A stretch of 64,000 nucleotides of DNA, from assembly GCF_003335585.1 (NCBI RefSeq), contig NZ_QBFD01000022.1, forward strand, positions 427,468-491,467, written 5' to 3'. The first letter of the stretch is position 1; each line of letters begins with the position of its first letter. The position numbers and the translations under genes were made by a program. Positions 43,976 through 53,248 of this stretch are shown piece after piece. The notes beneath the pieces were generated by a model. That model was given only the letters and a program-made list of their open reading frames with translations, ran no database searches and was not told the origin of the DNA. This stretch comes from Sulfitobacter sp. DFL-14. GTDB taxonomy: Bacteria > Pseudomonadota > Alphaproteobacteria > Rhodobacterales > Rhodobacteraceae.

Positions 43976-45037
43976 ATGTCGCAATCCGATAATTTCGAGG
44001 CCGCAGCCTCCACCGCCGCGTCCGATGTGGCGCGGTTCGATGAAGACGACAAGGGGCTGTTCGGCCGCTTCCATCACGCCCTGCATACGACACCTTCGCT
44101 TGTGCCGCTGATCGTGTTGCTGGCATCCATCGTGGTGTTCGGCAGCATCCTGGGCGCCAAGTTCTTTTCGCCCTTCGCGCTGACGCTGATCCTGCAGCAG
44201 GTACAGATCGTGGGCATCGTCGCCGCTGCGCAAAGCCTGGTGATCCTGACGGCAGGCATCGACCTGAGTGTCGGTGCCATCGCGGTGATCTCTTCGGTGA
44301 TCATGGGGCAATTCACCTTCCGCTACGGGCTGCCGGTCGAGATTGCCGTGGTGTGCGGCCTGGCCTTCGGCACCGCCATCGGGGCGGTCAACGGCTGGCT
44401 GATAGCGGCCATGAAACTGCCCCCCTTCATCGTGACACTGGGCATGTGGCAAATCGTGCTGGCGGCGAATTTCCTCTACTCTGCCAATGAAACCATCCGC
44501 AGCCAGGACATCGCCGAACAGGCACCGCTGTTGCAGATGATGGGGTCCAAGTTCAACATCGGCGGGGCGGTCTTTACCTTCGGTGTGGTCTTTATGCTGC
44601 TGCTGGTGCTGGTGCTTGCCTATGTTCTGAAACACACCGCCTGGGGCAGGCATGTCTATGCGGTGGGCGACGATGCGGAGGCCGCAGAACTGTCCGGCGT
44701 CAACGTGCGCGGCACGCTGATCTCGGTCTATGCCATCGCCGGGCTGATCTGTGGATTTGCCGGCTGGGCACTGATCGGACGGATCGGATCGGTCTCGCCC
44801 ACCTCGGGACAGCTTTTGAACATCGAAAGCATCACCGCCGTGGTGATCGGGGGCATCTCGCTTTTCGGCGGGCGCGGCTCGATCCTCGGCACCTTCTTCG
44901 GCGCATTGATCGTGGGTGTCTTCACCCTTGGTCTGCGGCTGATGGGGGCGGACGCACAATGGACATTCCTGCTGATCGGCCTGCTGATCATCGCAGCGGT
45001 GGCCGTCGATCAGTGGATCAGAAAGGTGGCAGCATAA
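43976..45037 (+). CDS. frcC: Sugar ABC transporter permease FrcC
   Basis: The 353-aa inner-membrane protein is of the ribose/xylose BPD_transp_2 type. It has AAAQSLVILTAGIDLSVGAIAV near 80, GLAFGTAIGAVNGWL near 125, AVGDDAEAAELSGVNV near 225, and GGISLFGGRGSILGTF near 280. About eight to ten membrane segments are predicted. It shares one base with the frcA start (TAATG). Confidence 0.9.
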   Translation: MSQSDNFEAAASTAASDVARFDEDDKGLFGRFHHALHTTPSLVPLIVLLASIVVFGSILGAKFFSPFALTLILQQVQIVGIVAAAQSLVILTAGIDLSVGAIAVISSVIMGQFTFRYGLPVEIAVVCGLAFGTAIGAVNGWLIAAMKLPPFIVTLGMWQIVLAANFLYSANETIRSQDIAEQAPLLQMMGSKFNIGGAVFTFGVVFMLLLVLVLAYVLKHTAWGRHVYAVGDDAEAAELSGVNVRGTLISVYAIAGLICGFAGWALIGRIGSVSPTSGQLLNIESITAVVIGGISLFGGRGSILGTFFGALIVGVFTLGLRLMGADAQWTFLLIGLLIIAAVAVDQWIRKVAA

Positions 45038-45801
45038 TGGAACCCATTCTCAAAGCACACGGATTGGTCAAACGCTACGGCAAGGTGACCGCGCTGGATC
45101 ACTGCGACTTCGAACTTTATCCAGGTGAGATCCTGGCGGTGATCGGCGACAACGGCGCGGGCAAGTCATCGCTGATCAAGGCGGTGTCCGGCGCGGTGAT
45201 CCCGGATGCAGGCACCGTGACGCTGGAGGGGCGCGAAGTCCGCTTTACCTCACCTATCGACGCACGCAATGCAGGCATCGAGACTGTCTATCAGACCCTG
45301 GCCATGTCCCCGGCCCTGTCGATCGCGGACAATATGTTCATGGGCCGCGAGATCCGCAAACCGGGGTTCCGGGGCAAGGTGCTGCGCCAGCTCGACCGCA
45401 AGCGGATGGAAGAAATCGCCCGCGAAAAGCTGAGCGAGCTTGGCCTGATGACGATCCAGAACATCAACCAGGCGGTCGAAACCCTGTCCGGCGGCCAGCG
45501 CCAGGGCGTGGCAGTGGCGCGGGCAGCGGCCTTTGGCTCCAAGGTGATCATCCTGGACGAGCCGACCGCCGCACTTGGCGTCAAGGAAAGCCGCCGGGTG
45601 CTGGAACTGATCCAGGACGTGAAAAGCCGGGGCATCCCGATCATCCTGATCAGCCACAACATGCCGCATGTCTTTGAGGTGGCAGACCGCATCCATGTCC
45701 ACAGGCTGGGCAAACGGCTCTGCGTGATCGACCCGAAAGAACACACAATGTCCGATGCCGTGGCCTTCATGACCGGGGCCAGGGAACCGCAGGCGGCCTG
45801 A
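45037..45801 (+). CDS. frcA: Sugar ABC transporter ATPase FrcA (single-domain)
   Basis: The 254-aa protein has Walker A GDNGAGKSS near 40, signature LSGGQRQGVAVARA near 150, Walker B VIILDEPTAALG near 170, and the H loop ILISHNM. Ribose-type importers often use double-length ATPases; FrcA is single, as here. The longer frame from 44959 overlaps frcC and is not used. Confidence 0.91.
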   Translation: MEPILKAHGLVKRYGKVTALDHCDFELYPGEILAVIGDNGAGKSSLIKAVSGAVIPDAGTVTLEGREVRFTSPIDARNAGIETVYQTLAMSPALSIADNMFMGREIRKPGFRGKVLRQLDRKRMEEIAREKLSELGLMTIQNINQAVETLSGGQRQGVAVARAAAFGSKVIILDEPTAALGVKESRRVLELIQDVKSRGIPIILISHNMPHVFEVADRIHVHRLGKRLCVIDPKEHTMSDAVAFMTGAREPQAA

Positions 45802-45805
45802 TCCG

Positions 45806-46423
45806 GTGCTGGAAACGCTAGTCACCCGCATCAAGGTGACACCCGCCCGTGGCAAGCGCAGGCTGGTCGCCGTGGCGGGTGCCCCGGCCAGCGGTAAATC
45901 CACGCTGGCGGAGGTTCTGGCAGGGGCGGATGCCTCCTTTTGCATGGTGCCGATGGACGGGTTTCACCTGGACAATGGCGTGCTGCGCGACCGCGACCTG
46001 CTGCACCGCAAGGGGGCCCCGGACACCTTCGATGTGGCGGGGCTGCGCCATCTGGTCGCCCGGCTGGCGCAGGAGGACGAGGTGATCTACCCCAGCTTCG
46101 ACCGCAGGCTGGACCGCGCGATTGCGGGCAGCGGCGTGGTCGGGCCGGCCACCAAAACCGTGATCCTGGAAGGAAACTACCTGCTGCTGGATCGCCCCGG
46201 ATGGCGCGATCTGGCTGCGCTCTGGGATCTGTCGATCCGGCTGGATGTCCCGGCGGAGGTCCTGGAAACCCGGCTGATGCAGCGCTGGCTGGATCACGGA
46301 TACTCACCGCAGGACGCCGCCCGCAAGGTCCATCAGAACGACATGCTGAACGCAAACACCGTGATTGCCGACGCGCTGCCCGCCGATATCACCCTGACGC
46401 CCGACGATGTGAAACAGCGCTAG
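45806..46423 (+). CDS. frcK: FrcK-like P-loop kinase
   Basis: The 205-aa protein has a Walker A motif GAPASGKSTLAE near 26 and a uridine-kinase/pantothenate-kinase-like core: MDGFHLDN near 49, LHRKGAPDTFD, YPSFDR, ILEGNYLLLD near 118, and VHQNDMLNA near 176. It is named after FrcK, which ends the S. meliloti frc operon; its substrate is not firmly known. The start is a GTG at 45806, 4 nt after frcA. Confidence 0.82.
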   Translation: MLETLVTRIKVTPARGKRRLVAVAGAPASGKSTLAEVLAGADASFCMVPMDGFHLDNGVLRDRDLLHRKGAPDTFDVAGLRHLVARLAQEDEVIYPSFDRRLDRAIAGSGVVGPATKTVILEGNYLLLDRPGWRDLAALWDLSIRLDVPAEVLETRLMQRWLDHGYSPQDAARKVHQNDMLNANTVIADALPADITLTPDDVKQR

Positions 46424-46525
46424 AGCGTTGTGAGGTATACATGAATCACGTGTTCGCAGCCTCTTCCTTCCGTCGAACGCGAAAAGTGATCTGCGATATA
46501 TCAAGTTTATCCCGAAACGCTGTGG

Positions 46526-47476
46526 TCAGACCGGGTTCAGCGGCTTGCCCTCTTTGAAAAAGGCAACGAGATTGGCCACTGCCATCAGCCCCATGTCCTC
46601 GCGCACCTCCTGCGCCGAGGTGCCCAGATGCGGCAGCAGCGTGACATTCTCCATCCTGCGCAGGGCTTCCGGCACCTTCGGTTCGAACTCGTAAACATCC
46701 AGCCCCGCCCCGGCAATGCGCCCCTGCTCCAGGGCTTCGATCAGCGCCGCTTCGTCCACCACATCGCCGCGCGCGATGTTGATGAGCACGCTCTCGCGCT
46801 TCATCATGCCAAGTGCGGCGGCGTCGATCAGGTGATGGGTCTCGGGCGTGGCAGGCACCGCCAGCACGACCACATCAGCCGCTTGCAGGACATCCTCCAA
46901 CCCGGCCAGCTGTGTGGCGTCAAAGGGCAGCCCCGCCACGGTGGAGCGGTTGTAGAATACGATCTTCATGCCAAAGCCCAACGCCGCCCGCTGCGCAATC
47001 GCCTGGCCGATCCGCCCCATACCGATGACGCCCAGCGTCTTGCCGGTGACATGCATGCCCAAAAGCTGCGTCGGATGCCAACCGGGCCAGTTGCCCGCGC
47101 GGACCATCCTTTCGCCCTCGCCCGCACGGCGGCAGGTCATCAGCATCAGGGTCATGGCAATGTCGGCGGTTGCATCGGTCACGGCACCCGGCGTGTTGCT
47201 GACCGCCACCCCGGCGGTACGGGCGGCTTTTGCGTCAATGTGATTGAACCCCACACCAAAGTTGGCAAGAATCCGGCATCGTGGCGTGTCCTTGAAAAAG
47301 GACGCATCGAACGCATCCCCAAGGGTTGGCAGAATAGCATCGAATTCAGCCAGCGCGCGCAGCCGTTCCGCTTGGGTCAGGGGCAGGGTTTCCGCCCGGA
47401 CTTCCACGTCGAAATGCCGCTGCGCCTCGGCGATCACCTTGTCCGGCAGGGGGCGCGTGATCCATAGTTTCTGCAT
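46526..47476 (-). CDS. D-2-hydroxyacid dehydrogenase (glyoxylate/hydroxypyruvate reductase-like)
   Basis: The 316-aa enzyme has the NAD(P) motif GVIGMGRIGQAIAQRA near 150 with the following basic YNRS pattern that suggests NADPH use. It has catalytic residues in NIARGDVVDE (Arg near 230), the Glu in VYEFEP near 262, and the His in LLPHLGTS near 280. The ATG at 47476 has GGAGG 5 nt upstream. The gene lies between the frc operon and eda-edd, facing frcK. Two copies of TGACATGTCA sit about 150 bp upstream. Confidence 0.88.
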   Translation of the reverse strand: MQKLWITRPLPDKVIAEAQRHFDVEVRAETLPLTQAERLRALAEFDAILPTLGDAFDASFFKDTPRCRILANFGVGFNHIDAKAARTAGVAVSNTPGAVTDATADIAMTLMLMTCRRAGEGERMVRAGNWPGWHPTQLLGMHVTGKTLGVIGMGRIGQAIAQRAALGFGMKIVFYNRSTVAGLPFDATQLAGLEDVLQAADVVVLAVPATPETHHLIDAAALGMMKRESVLINIARGDVVDEAALIEALEQGRIAGAGLDVYEFEPKVPEALRRMENVTLLPHLGTSAQEVREDMGLMAVANLVAFFKEGKPLNPV

Positions 47477-47617
47477 GTTGTCCTCCGGCTGCTCCGCGAC
47501 CTGTTTAAGCCGGGTGCCTGGCAGAGACCACGGCTTCCTCGCGTCTTTCTGCGCAAAACACGCCAATGGATGCGCCGCTGCGGGAACATGCGCCATCGGT
47601 ACAGCTCAGCCCGCCCT

Positions 47618-47651
47618 GAATGATGACATGTCAAAAATGACATGTCATCAT
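47618..47651. promoter_or_regulatory. Two TGACATGTCA palindromes in a larger perfect palindrome
   Basis: A perfect 15-bp inverted repeat (AATGATGACATGTCA and its complement) flanks AAAA. It contains TGACATGTCA twice, at 47623-47632 and 47637-47646, with centres 14 bp apart. This looks like a double operator for a dimeric repressor controlling the hydroxyacid dehydrogenase gene. Confidence 0.6.
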
Positions 47652-47723
47652 TTGCAGTGTCGAAGGTCCCGCCCCTGCGGCCTCGCGCCGCTCTTCCAGA
47701 TTTTCGCAAGACTTCCGCCAAAG

Positions 47724-47822
47724 CGCCCCGCCTAAAACCTGCATCGCCGATACCCTGCCGCGCTTCGCGCTCTCGGGACATCGGCGATACTGAATGTATC
47801 AGGTTAGAGGCGGGACGCTGTA
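47724..47822. repeat. Intergenic repeat, copy 2 (longer form)
   Basis: It shares its outer arms with 40398-40459 (CGCCCCGCC at the left, TGTATCAGGTTA and GGCGGGACGCTGTA at the right). It carries about 38 more bases in the middle, including ATCGCCGAT and ATCGGCGAT as an inner inverted pair. Here it is non-coding. Confidence 0.7.
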
Positions 47823-47824
47823 GG

Positions 47825-48463
47825 TTACGCCAGCGCCGCTGCTTCCCGCGCCAACTCGGTGATGGCACGCCAGTCGCCAGCCTTGACCAGCGCAGCGGGC
47901 GCAACCCAGCTGCCGCCGACGCAGACCACATTCGGCAGGCTCAGATAGGACAGGGCATTCGACGGGCTGATCCCGCCCGTGGGGCAGAAACTGATCTGCG
48001 GCAAGGGGCCACCCAGAGATTTCAGCATCCCCGCGCCACCGGCCGATTCCGCAGGAAAGAATTTCAGCATGTCATAGCCTCGCGCCAGCAGGCGCATGGC
48101 CTCGCTTGCCGTGGCCGCCCCCGGCAACATCGGCAGGTCCGCCGCCTCTGTCGCTGTCAGCAGTGCATCCGTCGCCCCCGGCGACACGCCAAACCGTGCA
48201 CCGGCCTTGACGGCAGCGTCCACATCCTGCGCGGTGATCAGCGTCCCGGCGCCCACAACCCCGCCTTCGACTTTCGCCATCTCGGCAATCGCCGCCAGTG
48301 CGGCCTCGGTGCGCAAGGTCACCTCCAGCACCGGCAGGCCACCCTCGACCAGGGCTTCGGCAAGGGGCCGGGCATGGGCCACATCCTCCACCACGAGCAC
48401 GGGAATGATGGGGGCCATCTGGCAAAGCGCGCGGGCCTCCCGGCTGCTTTCGGCTGGGGTCAT
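47825..48463 (-). CDS. eda: KDPG aldolase Eda
   Basis: The 212-aa class I aldolase splits 2-keto-3-deoxy-6-phosphogluconate to pyruvate and glyceraldehyde 3-phosphate. It has PIIPVLVVEDVAHARPLAEAL near 15, LEVTLRTEAAL near 45, GAGTLITAQDV near 70, and the Schiff-base lysine in LKFFPAES near 133 followed by PTGGISPSN. It forms the second half of the Entner-Doudoroff path with edd, 15 bp upstream. Confidence 0.94.
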   Translation of the reverse strand: MTPAESSREARALCQMAPIIPVLVVEDVAHARPLAEALVEGGLPVLEVTLRTEAALAAIAEMAKVEGGVVGAGTLITAQDVDAAVKAGARFGVSPGATDALLTATEAADLPMLPGAATASEAMRLLARGYDMLKFFPAESAGGAGMLKSLGGPLPQISFCPTGGISPSNALSYLSLPNVVCVGGSWVAPAALVKAGDWRAITELAREAAALA

Positions 48464-48478
48464 GATGGGTCTCCGATC

Positions 48479-50278
48479 CTAGATGCTGCTTGCGCCGGTA
48501 TCGGCAGAGCCGACCAGCGTTCTGAAATGGTTGAACAACTCGCGGCCCTGGCCAAAGCCGTTCGCGGTCAGGTCCGCCGTCACGCAGTCACGCTCCAGCA
48601 CGCCTTCGGTTACGATATCCAGCCTGCCCTTTGCCGCGTCCACACGCAGGATATCACCGTCGCGCAGCTTGGCGATGGCACCGCCATCGACGGCCTCGGG
48701 GCAGACATGGATCGCGCTCAAGACCTTGCCCGAGGCACCGGACATCCGGCCGTCCGTCACCAGCGCCACTTTCAGCCCCCGCGCCTGCAGGTTCGCCAGC
48801 ACCGGGGTCAGGCTGTGCAGTTCCGGCATGCCATTCGCCTTGGGCCCCTGGAAACGGACCACGACGATCACATCCTCCACGAACTCCCCGGCCTGATAGG
48901 CCGCCTTCACGGCCTCCTGATCGTGGAACACCCGTACCGGTGCCTCGATCACATGATGCTCGGGCTTGACCGCCGACACCTTGGTGACGGCCGCCCCCAG
49001 CGCGCCATCCAGCCGCTGCAATCCGCCGGTGGGCTGGAACGGGTCCGTCACCGGGCGCAGGATGCGATCGTTCAGCGTCTCTGCCGCGCCTGCTTCCCAG
49101 GTCAGCGCGCCGTCCTTCAGACGGGGTTCGCGGGTGTAACGGTCCAGCCCCGGCCCCATGATCGTCTTCACGTCCTCATGCAGCAGACCCGCCGAGAGCA
49201 ATTGCCCCATCATGAAGCCAAGGCCGCCCGCCGCGTGGAAATGGTTCACATCCGCCAGCCCGTTGGGATAGACCCGCGCCAGCAGCGGCGTCACATCGGC
49301 GAGGTCCGAAAAATCCTGCCAGTCCAGGATGATCCCCCCCGCCCGCGCCATGGCGACCAGGTGGATCAGCAGGTTGGTGGAGCCGCCGGTGGCATGCAGC
49401 CCGACGATGCCGTTCACAAAGGCTTTCTCGTCCAGCACCTGGCTGGTCGGGATATATTCATTGCCCAGATGGCTGATCGACAGGGCGCGTCGCGCCCCCG
49501 CATCGGTCAGCGCATCGCGCAGCGGCGTGTTCGGGTTGACAAAGCTGGACCCCGGCAGATGCAACCCCATGAATTCCATCAACATCTGGTTGGTGTTCGC
49601 GGTGCCGTAAAAGGTACAGGTCCCCGGCCCGTGATAGGCCCCCATCTCTGCCTTCATCAGCGCAGCGCGGTCCACTTCGCCCGCCGCGAATTTCTGGCGC
49701 ACCTGTGCCTTTTCGTCATTGGAGATACCCGATGTCATCGGCCCCGCAGGCAGAAAGACCGCCGGCAGATGGCCAAAGACCTGAGCCGCGATCACCAGCC
49801 CCGGCACGATCTTGTCACAGACGCCCAGATAGACGGTGGTGTCGAAGGTGTTGTGGCTGAGCGCCACCCCGGCGGCCAATGCGATCACATCGCGCGAAAA
49901 CAGGCTCAACTCCATCCCGGCGGTGCCCTGGGTCACGCCATCGCACATCGCGGGCACCCCGCCCGCCACCTGGGCGGTGCCGCCTGCGGCGCGGGCCGCG
50001 GCGCGGATCAGCTCGGGATAACGCTCAAACGGCTGATGCGCCGAGAGCATGTCGTTATAGGCGGTGACGATCCCGATATTTCCCGCCGACTGCGTCGCCA
50101 GCGCCTCCTGGTCCGGGCCTGCCGCCGCATAGGCATGGGCCTGTCCGCTGCAGGACAGATGCGCGCGCGCCGGTCCGTCCTGCGCGGCCCTTGCCATCCG
50201 CCCGAGATAATCAGCCCGACCCGCGCTGCTGCGGGCGATGATACGGTCCGTGACGCGGGCAACGGTCTGGTTCAGCAT
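48479..50278 (-). CDS. edd: 6-phosphogluconate dehydratase Edd
   Basis: The 599-aa enzyme is an iron-sulfur dehydratase of the IlvD/Edd family. It has ITAYNDMLSAHQPFE near 75, GVPAMCDGVTQGTAGMELSLFSRDV near 110, VCDKIVPG near 160, GTCTFYGTANTNQM near 220 and VTDGRMSGASGKV near 510, with the cysteines in place. The ATG at 50278 has GGAGG 5 nt upstream; an ATG at 50290 lies in front of the ribosome site. A LacI-type palindrome lies about 100 bp upstream. Confidence 0.94.
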   Translation of the reverse strand: MLNQTVARVTDRIIARSSAGRADYLGRMARAAQDGPARAHLSCSGQAHAYAAAGPDQEALATQSAGNIGIVTAYNDMLSAHQPFERYPELIRAAARAAGGTAQVAGGVPAMCDGVTQGTAGMELSLFSRDVIALAAGVALSHNTFDTTVYLGVCDKIVPGLVIAAQVFGHLPAVFLPAGPMTSGISNDEKAQVRQKFAAGEVDRAALMKAEMGAYHGPGTCTFYGTANTNQMLMEFMGLHLPGSSFVNPNTPLRDALTDAGARRALSISHLGNEYIPTSQVLDEKAFVNGIVGLHATGGSTNLLIHLVAMARAGGIILDWQDFSDLADVTPLLARVYPNGLADVNHFHAAGGLGFMMGQLLSAGLLHEDVKTIMGPGLDRYTREPRLKDGALTWEAGAAETLNDRILRPVTDPFQPTGGLQRLDGALGAAVTKVSAVKPEHHVIEAPVRVFHDQEAVKAAYQAGEFVEDVIVVVRFQGPKANGMPELHSLTPVLANLQARGLKVALVTDGRMSGASGKVLSAIHVCPEAVDGGAIAKLRDGDILRVDAAKGRLDIVTEGVLERDCVTADLTANGFGQGRELFNHFRTLVGSADTGASSI

Positions 50279-50372
50279 GGGATCCTCCATCGATTCGTAT
50301 CAGGGCCGCCCATCGCGGGCGCACCGGCCAATCACGTATTGTGCATGTGTTCTTCACGCTTCGTCAGCGCCT

Positions 50373-50386
50373 TGTTAGCGCTAACA
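50373..50386. promoter_or_regulatory. LacI-type operator upstream of edd
   Basis: TGTTAGCGCTAACA is a perfect 14-bp palindrome with the central CG typical of LacI/GntR-type sugar repressors. It lies 95-108 bp upstream of the edd start, on the edd side of the gap to phnC. The cognate repressor is not in the window. Confidence 0.55.
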
Positions 50387-50536
50387 GATCGAAAAGTCCA
50401 GCACCTCCACATCATCGCGCAAACCTTTGCCCCCTTGCAACCGGGGCTGCGTGCCCTGCGTTACAAAAGTTTCGTCAAACCGACATATCTCTGAAAGCCC
50501 GCCCTGACAGATGGTGCCTCAAACCACGGGGGCAAC

Positions 50537-51331
50537 ATGCTGAAACTGACCGACCTGACCAAGTCCTTTGGTCCCAATGTCGCGGTACGCGCCGCGAACC
50601 TGGACATCGACCGCCCGGCCATGATCGGGATCATCGGCAGGTCGGGTGCCGGCAAATCCACCTTGCTGCGGATGCTGAACCGCCTCACCGACGCAACCTC
50701 GGGCGAAATCAATTTCGAAGGCCGCAACATCACTGCGCTCTCCGGCAAGGACAAGCGCGACTGGCAGTCCCGCTGCGCAATGATCTTTCAGCAGTTCAAC
50801 CTGGTGCCGCGCATGGACGTGGTCTCGAACGTGCTGCACGGCACTCTCAACCGCCGCTCGACCCTTGCCAGCATGTTCAGCATCTACCCCACGGCAGACG
50901 TGCACCGGGCCATCGACATCCTCGACCGCCTCGGCATCGCCGAACATGCCACCAAACGGGCAGAGGCGCTGTCGGGCGGCCAGCAACAGCGCGTGGCGAT
51001 TGCCCGCGCCCTGATGCAGGACCCCCGGATCATCCTCGCGGACGAACCCATCGCATCGCTTGATCCGATGAACGCCCAGGTGGTGATGCAAAGCCTGCGC
51101 CGCATCCACGAAGAGGACGGCCGCACCATCATCGCCAACCTGCACACCCTGGATACCGCGCGCCGCTACTGCGACCGCGTGGTGGGGATGCGCGACGGCA
51201 AGATCGTCTTTGACGGTCTGCCCGAACAACTGACCACCGCGATGGCGCGCGAAATCTACGGCGCCGACGCCTCCTTTTCAGAAGCTGCAACATCGACCTC
51301 GATCGAGACCCTCGACCATGCGCTTGCCTGA
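50537..51331 (+). CDS. phnC: Phosphonate ABC transporter ATPase PhnC
   Basis: The 264-aa ATPase has Walker [10 protein letters not shown] near 36, [13 protein letters not shown] near 86, signature [19 protein letters not shown] near 148, Walker [13 protein letters not shown] near 168, and the PhnC-type [20 protein letters not shown] near 200. It starts the phosphonate import operon and works with PhnD and the two PhnE permeases encoded next. Confidence 0.94.
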   Translation: MLKLTDLTKSFGPNVAVRAANLDIDRPAMIGIIGRSGAGKSTLLRMLNRLTDATSGEINFEGRNITALSGKDKRDWQSRCAMIFQQFNLVPRMDVVSNVLHGTLNRRSTLASMFSIYPTADVHRAIDILDRLGIAEHATKRAEALSGGQQQRVAIARALMQDPRIILADEPIASLDPMNAQVVMQSLRRIHEEDGRTIIANLHTLDTARRYCDRVVGMRDGKIVFDGLPEQLTTAMAREIYGADASFSEAATSTSIETLDHALA

Positions 51332-51388
51332 ATGCCCAAGCCGCACCGGCAAGACCGGGCGGAACATCCAACCAACCGGAGACAACAT

Positions 51389-52300
51389 ATGAACAAGCTT
51401 CTCGCAGCGGCACTCGCCACCACCGCCCTCAGCACGGGCGCATTGGCCCAGACCAACGACATCAGCGAATTCCGCATCGGCATCCTGGGCGGCGAAAACG
51501 CGCAGGACCGCATGAACAGCTTTCAGTGCCTGGCCGACTACACGGCCGAGGAACTGGGCGTCGAAACCAAGCTTTTCGCCCCCGCCGACTACAACGGCGT
51601 GATCCAGGGCCTGCTGGGCGGCACGCTCGACATGGCATGGATGGGTTCTTCCGGCTACGCCGCCGTCTACCTTCAGGACCCCGAAGCGGTCGAACCGGTG
51701 CTGGTCAAGATCAACCTCGACGGCTCCTACGGCTACCACTCCATCGGTTTTGCCCGCAAGGACAGCGGCATCGCCTCGCTTGCCGACATGAAAGGCAAGG
51801 TCTTTGGCTTCGGCGACCCCAACTCCACCTCCGGCTACCTGATCCCCTCCATCGAGATCCCGCAGGAGGGCGAAGGCATCACCATGGACTCCGGTGACTA
51901 CTTCGGTGAGGTCAAGTTCACCGGCGGTCACGAGCAGACCATCGTCGCGGTCGCCAATGGCGACATCGACGGCGGCGTAACCTGGGCCGACGGCCAGGGC
52001 AACTGGGAAGACGGCTATAACTCCGGCGCGCTGCGCAAGGCCGTGGACGCAGGCCTGGTCGACATGAACGATCTGGTGGAAATCTGGCGCTCCAAGCCGA
52101 TCCCGGAAGGCCCCGTTGTCCTGCGCAAGACCCTCCCCCAGGAGGTCAAGGCCAAGATGACCGCACTGGTCGACAACCTGTATGAGACCGACCCCGATTG
52201 CGCCTATGGCGTGGCGTCGGGCGATACCTTGGGGTTCGATCCGATCACACATGACGCCTATGTGTCGATCGTCGAAGCCCGCAAGGCGAAATCGAATTGA
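51389..52300 (+). CDS. phnD: Phosphonate-binding protein PhnD
   Basis: The 303-aa periplasmic protein has a signal peptide cleaved after ALA near 20, followed by FRIGILGGENAQDRM, LFAPADYNGVIQGLLGGTLDMAWMGSSGYA near 70, and FGDPNSTSGYLIPS near 150, all typical of PhnD. It binds phosphonates for PhnC-E. A terminator-like hairpin follows it. Confidence 0.93.
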   Translation: MNKLLAAALATTALSTGALAQTNDISEFRIGILGGENAQDRMNSFQCLADYTAEELGVETKLFAPADYNGVIQGLLGGTLDMAWMGSSGYAAVYLQDPEAVEPVLVKINLDGSYGYHSIGFARKDSGIASLADMKGKVFGFGDPNSTSGYLIPSIEIPQEGEGITMDSGDYFGEVKFTGGHEQTIVAVANGDIDGGVTWADGQGNWEDGYNSGALRKAVDAGLVDMNDLVEIWRSKPIPEGPVVLRKTLPQEVKAKMTALVDNLYETDPDCAYGVASGDTLGFDPITHDAYVSIVEARKAKSN

Positions 52301-52321
52301 TCAAAGTCATTTAAGTTGAGC

Positions 52322-52360
52322 TGCAGGTCCCGGTGTCACATCGGGGCCTGCAATTTTTTT
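52322..52360 (+). terminator. Hairpin with T run between phnD and phnE
   Basis: TGCAGGTCCCG pairs with CGGGGCCTGCA over 11 bp (one G-T) and is followed by TTTTTTT. It has the form of a rho-independent terminator and probably attenuates, so that PhnD is made in excess while some transcription passes on to phnE. Confidence 0.75.
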
Positions 52361-52375
52361 GAAAGGGGTGGGGTA

Positions 52376-53248
52376 ATGGCCGAAACGGTCCAGGACATCC
52401 GCACGGAATACGTCGCGGCGATGCGACAGAAACGTGTGTTGAACATGCTTTTGCTGGTCATCTTCGTGGCCCTGATGGTGGCGGGTTTCGCCACCGCAGA
52501 TGCGCGCAATGCCGGTGGCTTCTGGGACGGATGGCGCAATGTACTCGACTTTCCCGGTGACGTGATCGGCGAGGCCCTGTCCCGCGCCCAACTGCTGCCC
52601 GGCTATTTCCTGAAATACCTGCCGTCACTGATCGAGACGATCAACATCGCCGCTGCAGCCACGCTGCTGGGCGCTGTGCTGGCGCTTTTCGCGGCCCTGC
52701 TGGCCACCCGTGGCCTGGCCCCCCTGCCCTGGATCGTCGCACCCGTCCGCCGGGTTCTGGACATCCTGCGCGCGGTGCCGGAAATTGTCATCGCCCTGAT
52801 CCTGATCTTCCTGCTGGGCGGCGGCCCGGTGCCCGCCATGATCGCGATCTGCCTGCATACCATCGGCGCGCTTGGCAAATTGTTCTCCGAAGTGAACGAA
52901 AACGCCTCCCTCAAACCGGTCGAAGGGCTGGCCTCTGTCGGCGCATCCTGGCTGCAACGCATGATGCTGGGCGTCGTGCCCCAGGTCGCGCCCAACTACC
53001 TCAGCTATGCGTTGCTGCGGTTCGAGATCAACATCCGCGCCTCCGCCATCCTCGGCTTCGTGGGTGCCGGCGGCATCGGCTATGACCTGCGCAACACCAT
53101 GTCCTGGGGACAGGGCAAGTTCGACGAGGCGGCGGCGATCTTCCTGCTGCTCTTCGGGGCCATCGTGATCGTGGATCAGCTCTCCAGCCACGCCCGCAAC
53201 CGCCTGACCCATGGCAAGGCCTACAAGGACAAGGGAGCCATCCTGTGA
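52376..53248 (+). CDS. phnE: Phosphonate ABC transporter permease PhnE (first)
   Basis: The 290-aa inner-membrane protein has a membrane segment near 22-40 and the PhnE core: LPSLIETINIAAAATLLGAVLALFAALLATRG near 80, RAVPEIVIALILIFLLGGGP near 130, and ILGFVGAGGIGYDLR near 225. The ATG at 52376 follows AAAGGGG. The end overlaps the second phnE by 4 nt. Confidence 0.93.
   Translation: MAETVQDIRTEYVAAMRQKRVLNMLLLVIFVALMVAGFATADARNAGGFWDGWRNVLDFPGDVIGEALSRAQLLPGYFLKYLPSLIETINIAAAATLLGAVLALFAALLATRGLAPLPWIVAPVRRVLDILRAVPEIVIALILIFLLGGGPVPAMIAICLHTIGALGKLFSEVNENASLKPVEGLASVGASWLQRMMLGVVPQVAPNYLSYALLRFEINIRASAILGFVGAGGIGYDLRNTMSWGQGKFDEAAAIFLLLFGAIVIVDQLSSHARNRLTHGKAYKDKGAIL

Larger units (their letters stand above)
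47477..47824. other. Intergenic region between eda and the dehydrogenase gene, 348 bp
   Basis: No gene is supported. The region contains the double palindrome at 47618-47651, probably the operator of the dehydrogenase gene, and copy 2 of the hairpin repeat at 47724-47822, which ends 2 nt before the eda stop codon. Confidence 0.6.

Noticed and set aside
50460..50536. A Pho box before phnC
   Set aside because: Only loose TGTCA-like pieces (GTTACAA, TCGTCAA) are present, without the two-direct-repeat spacing needed for PhoB.
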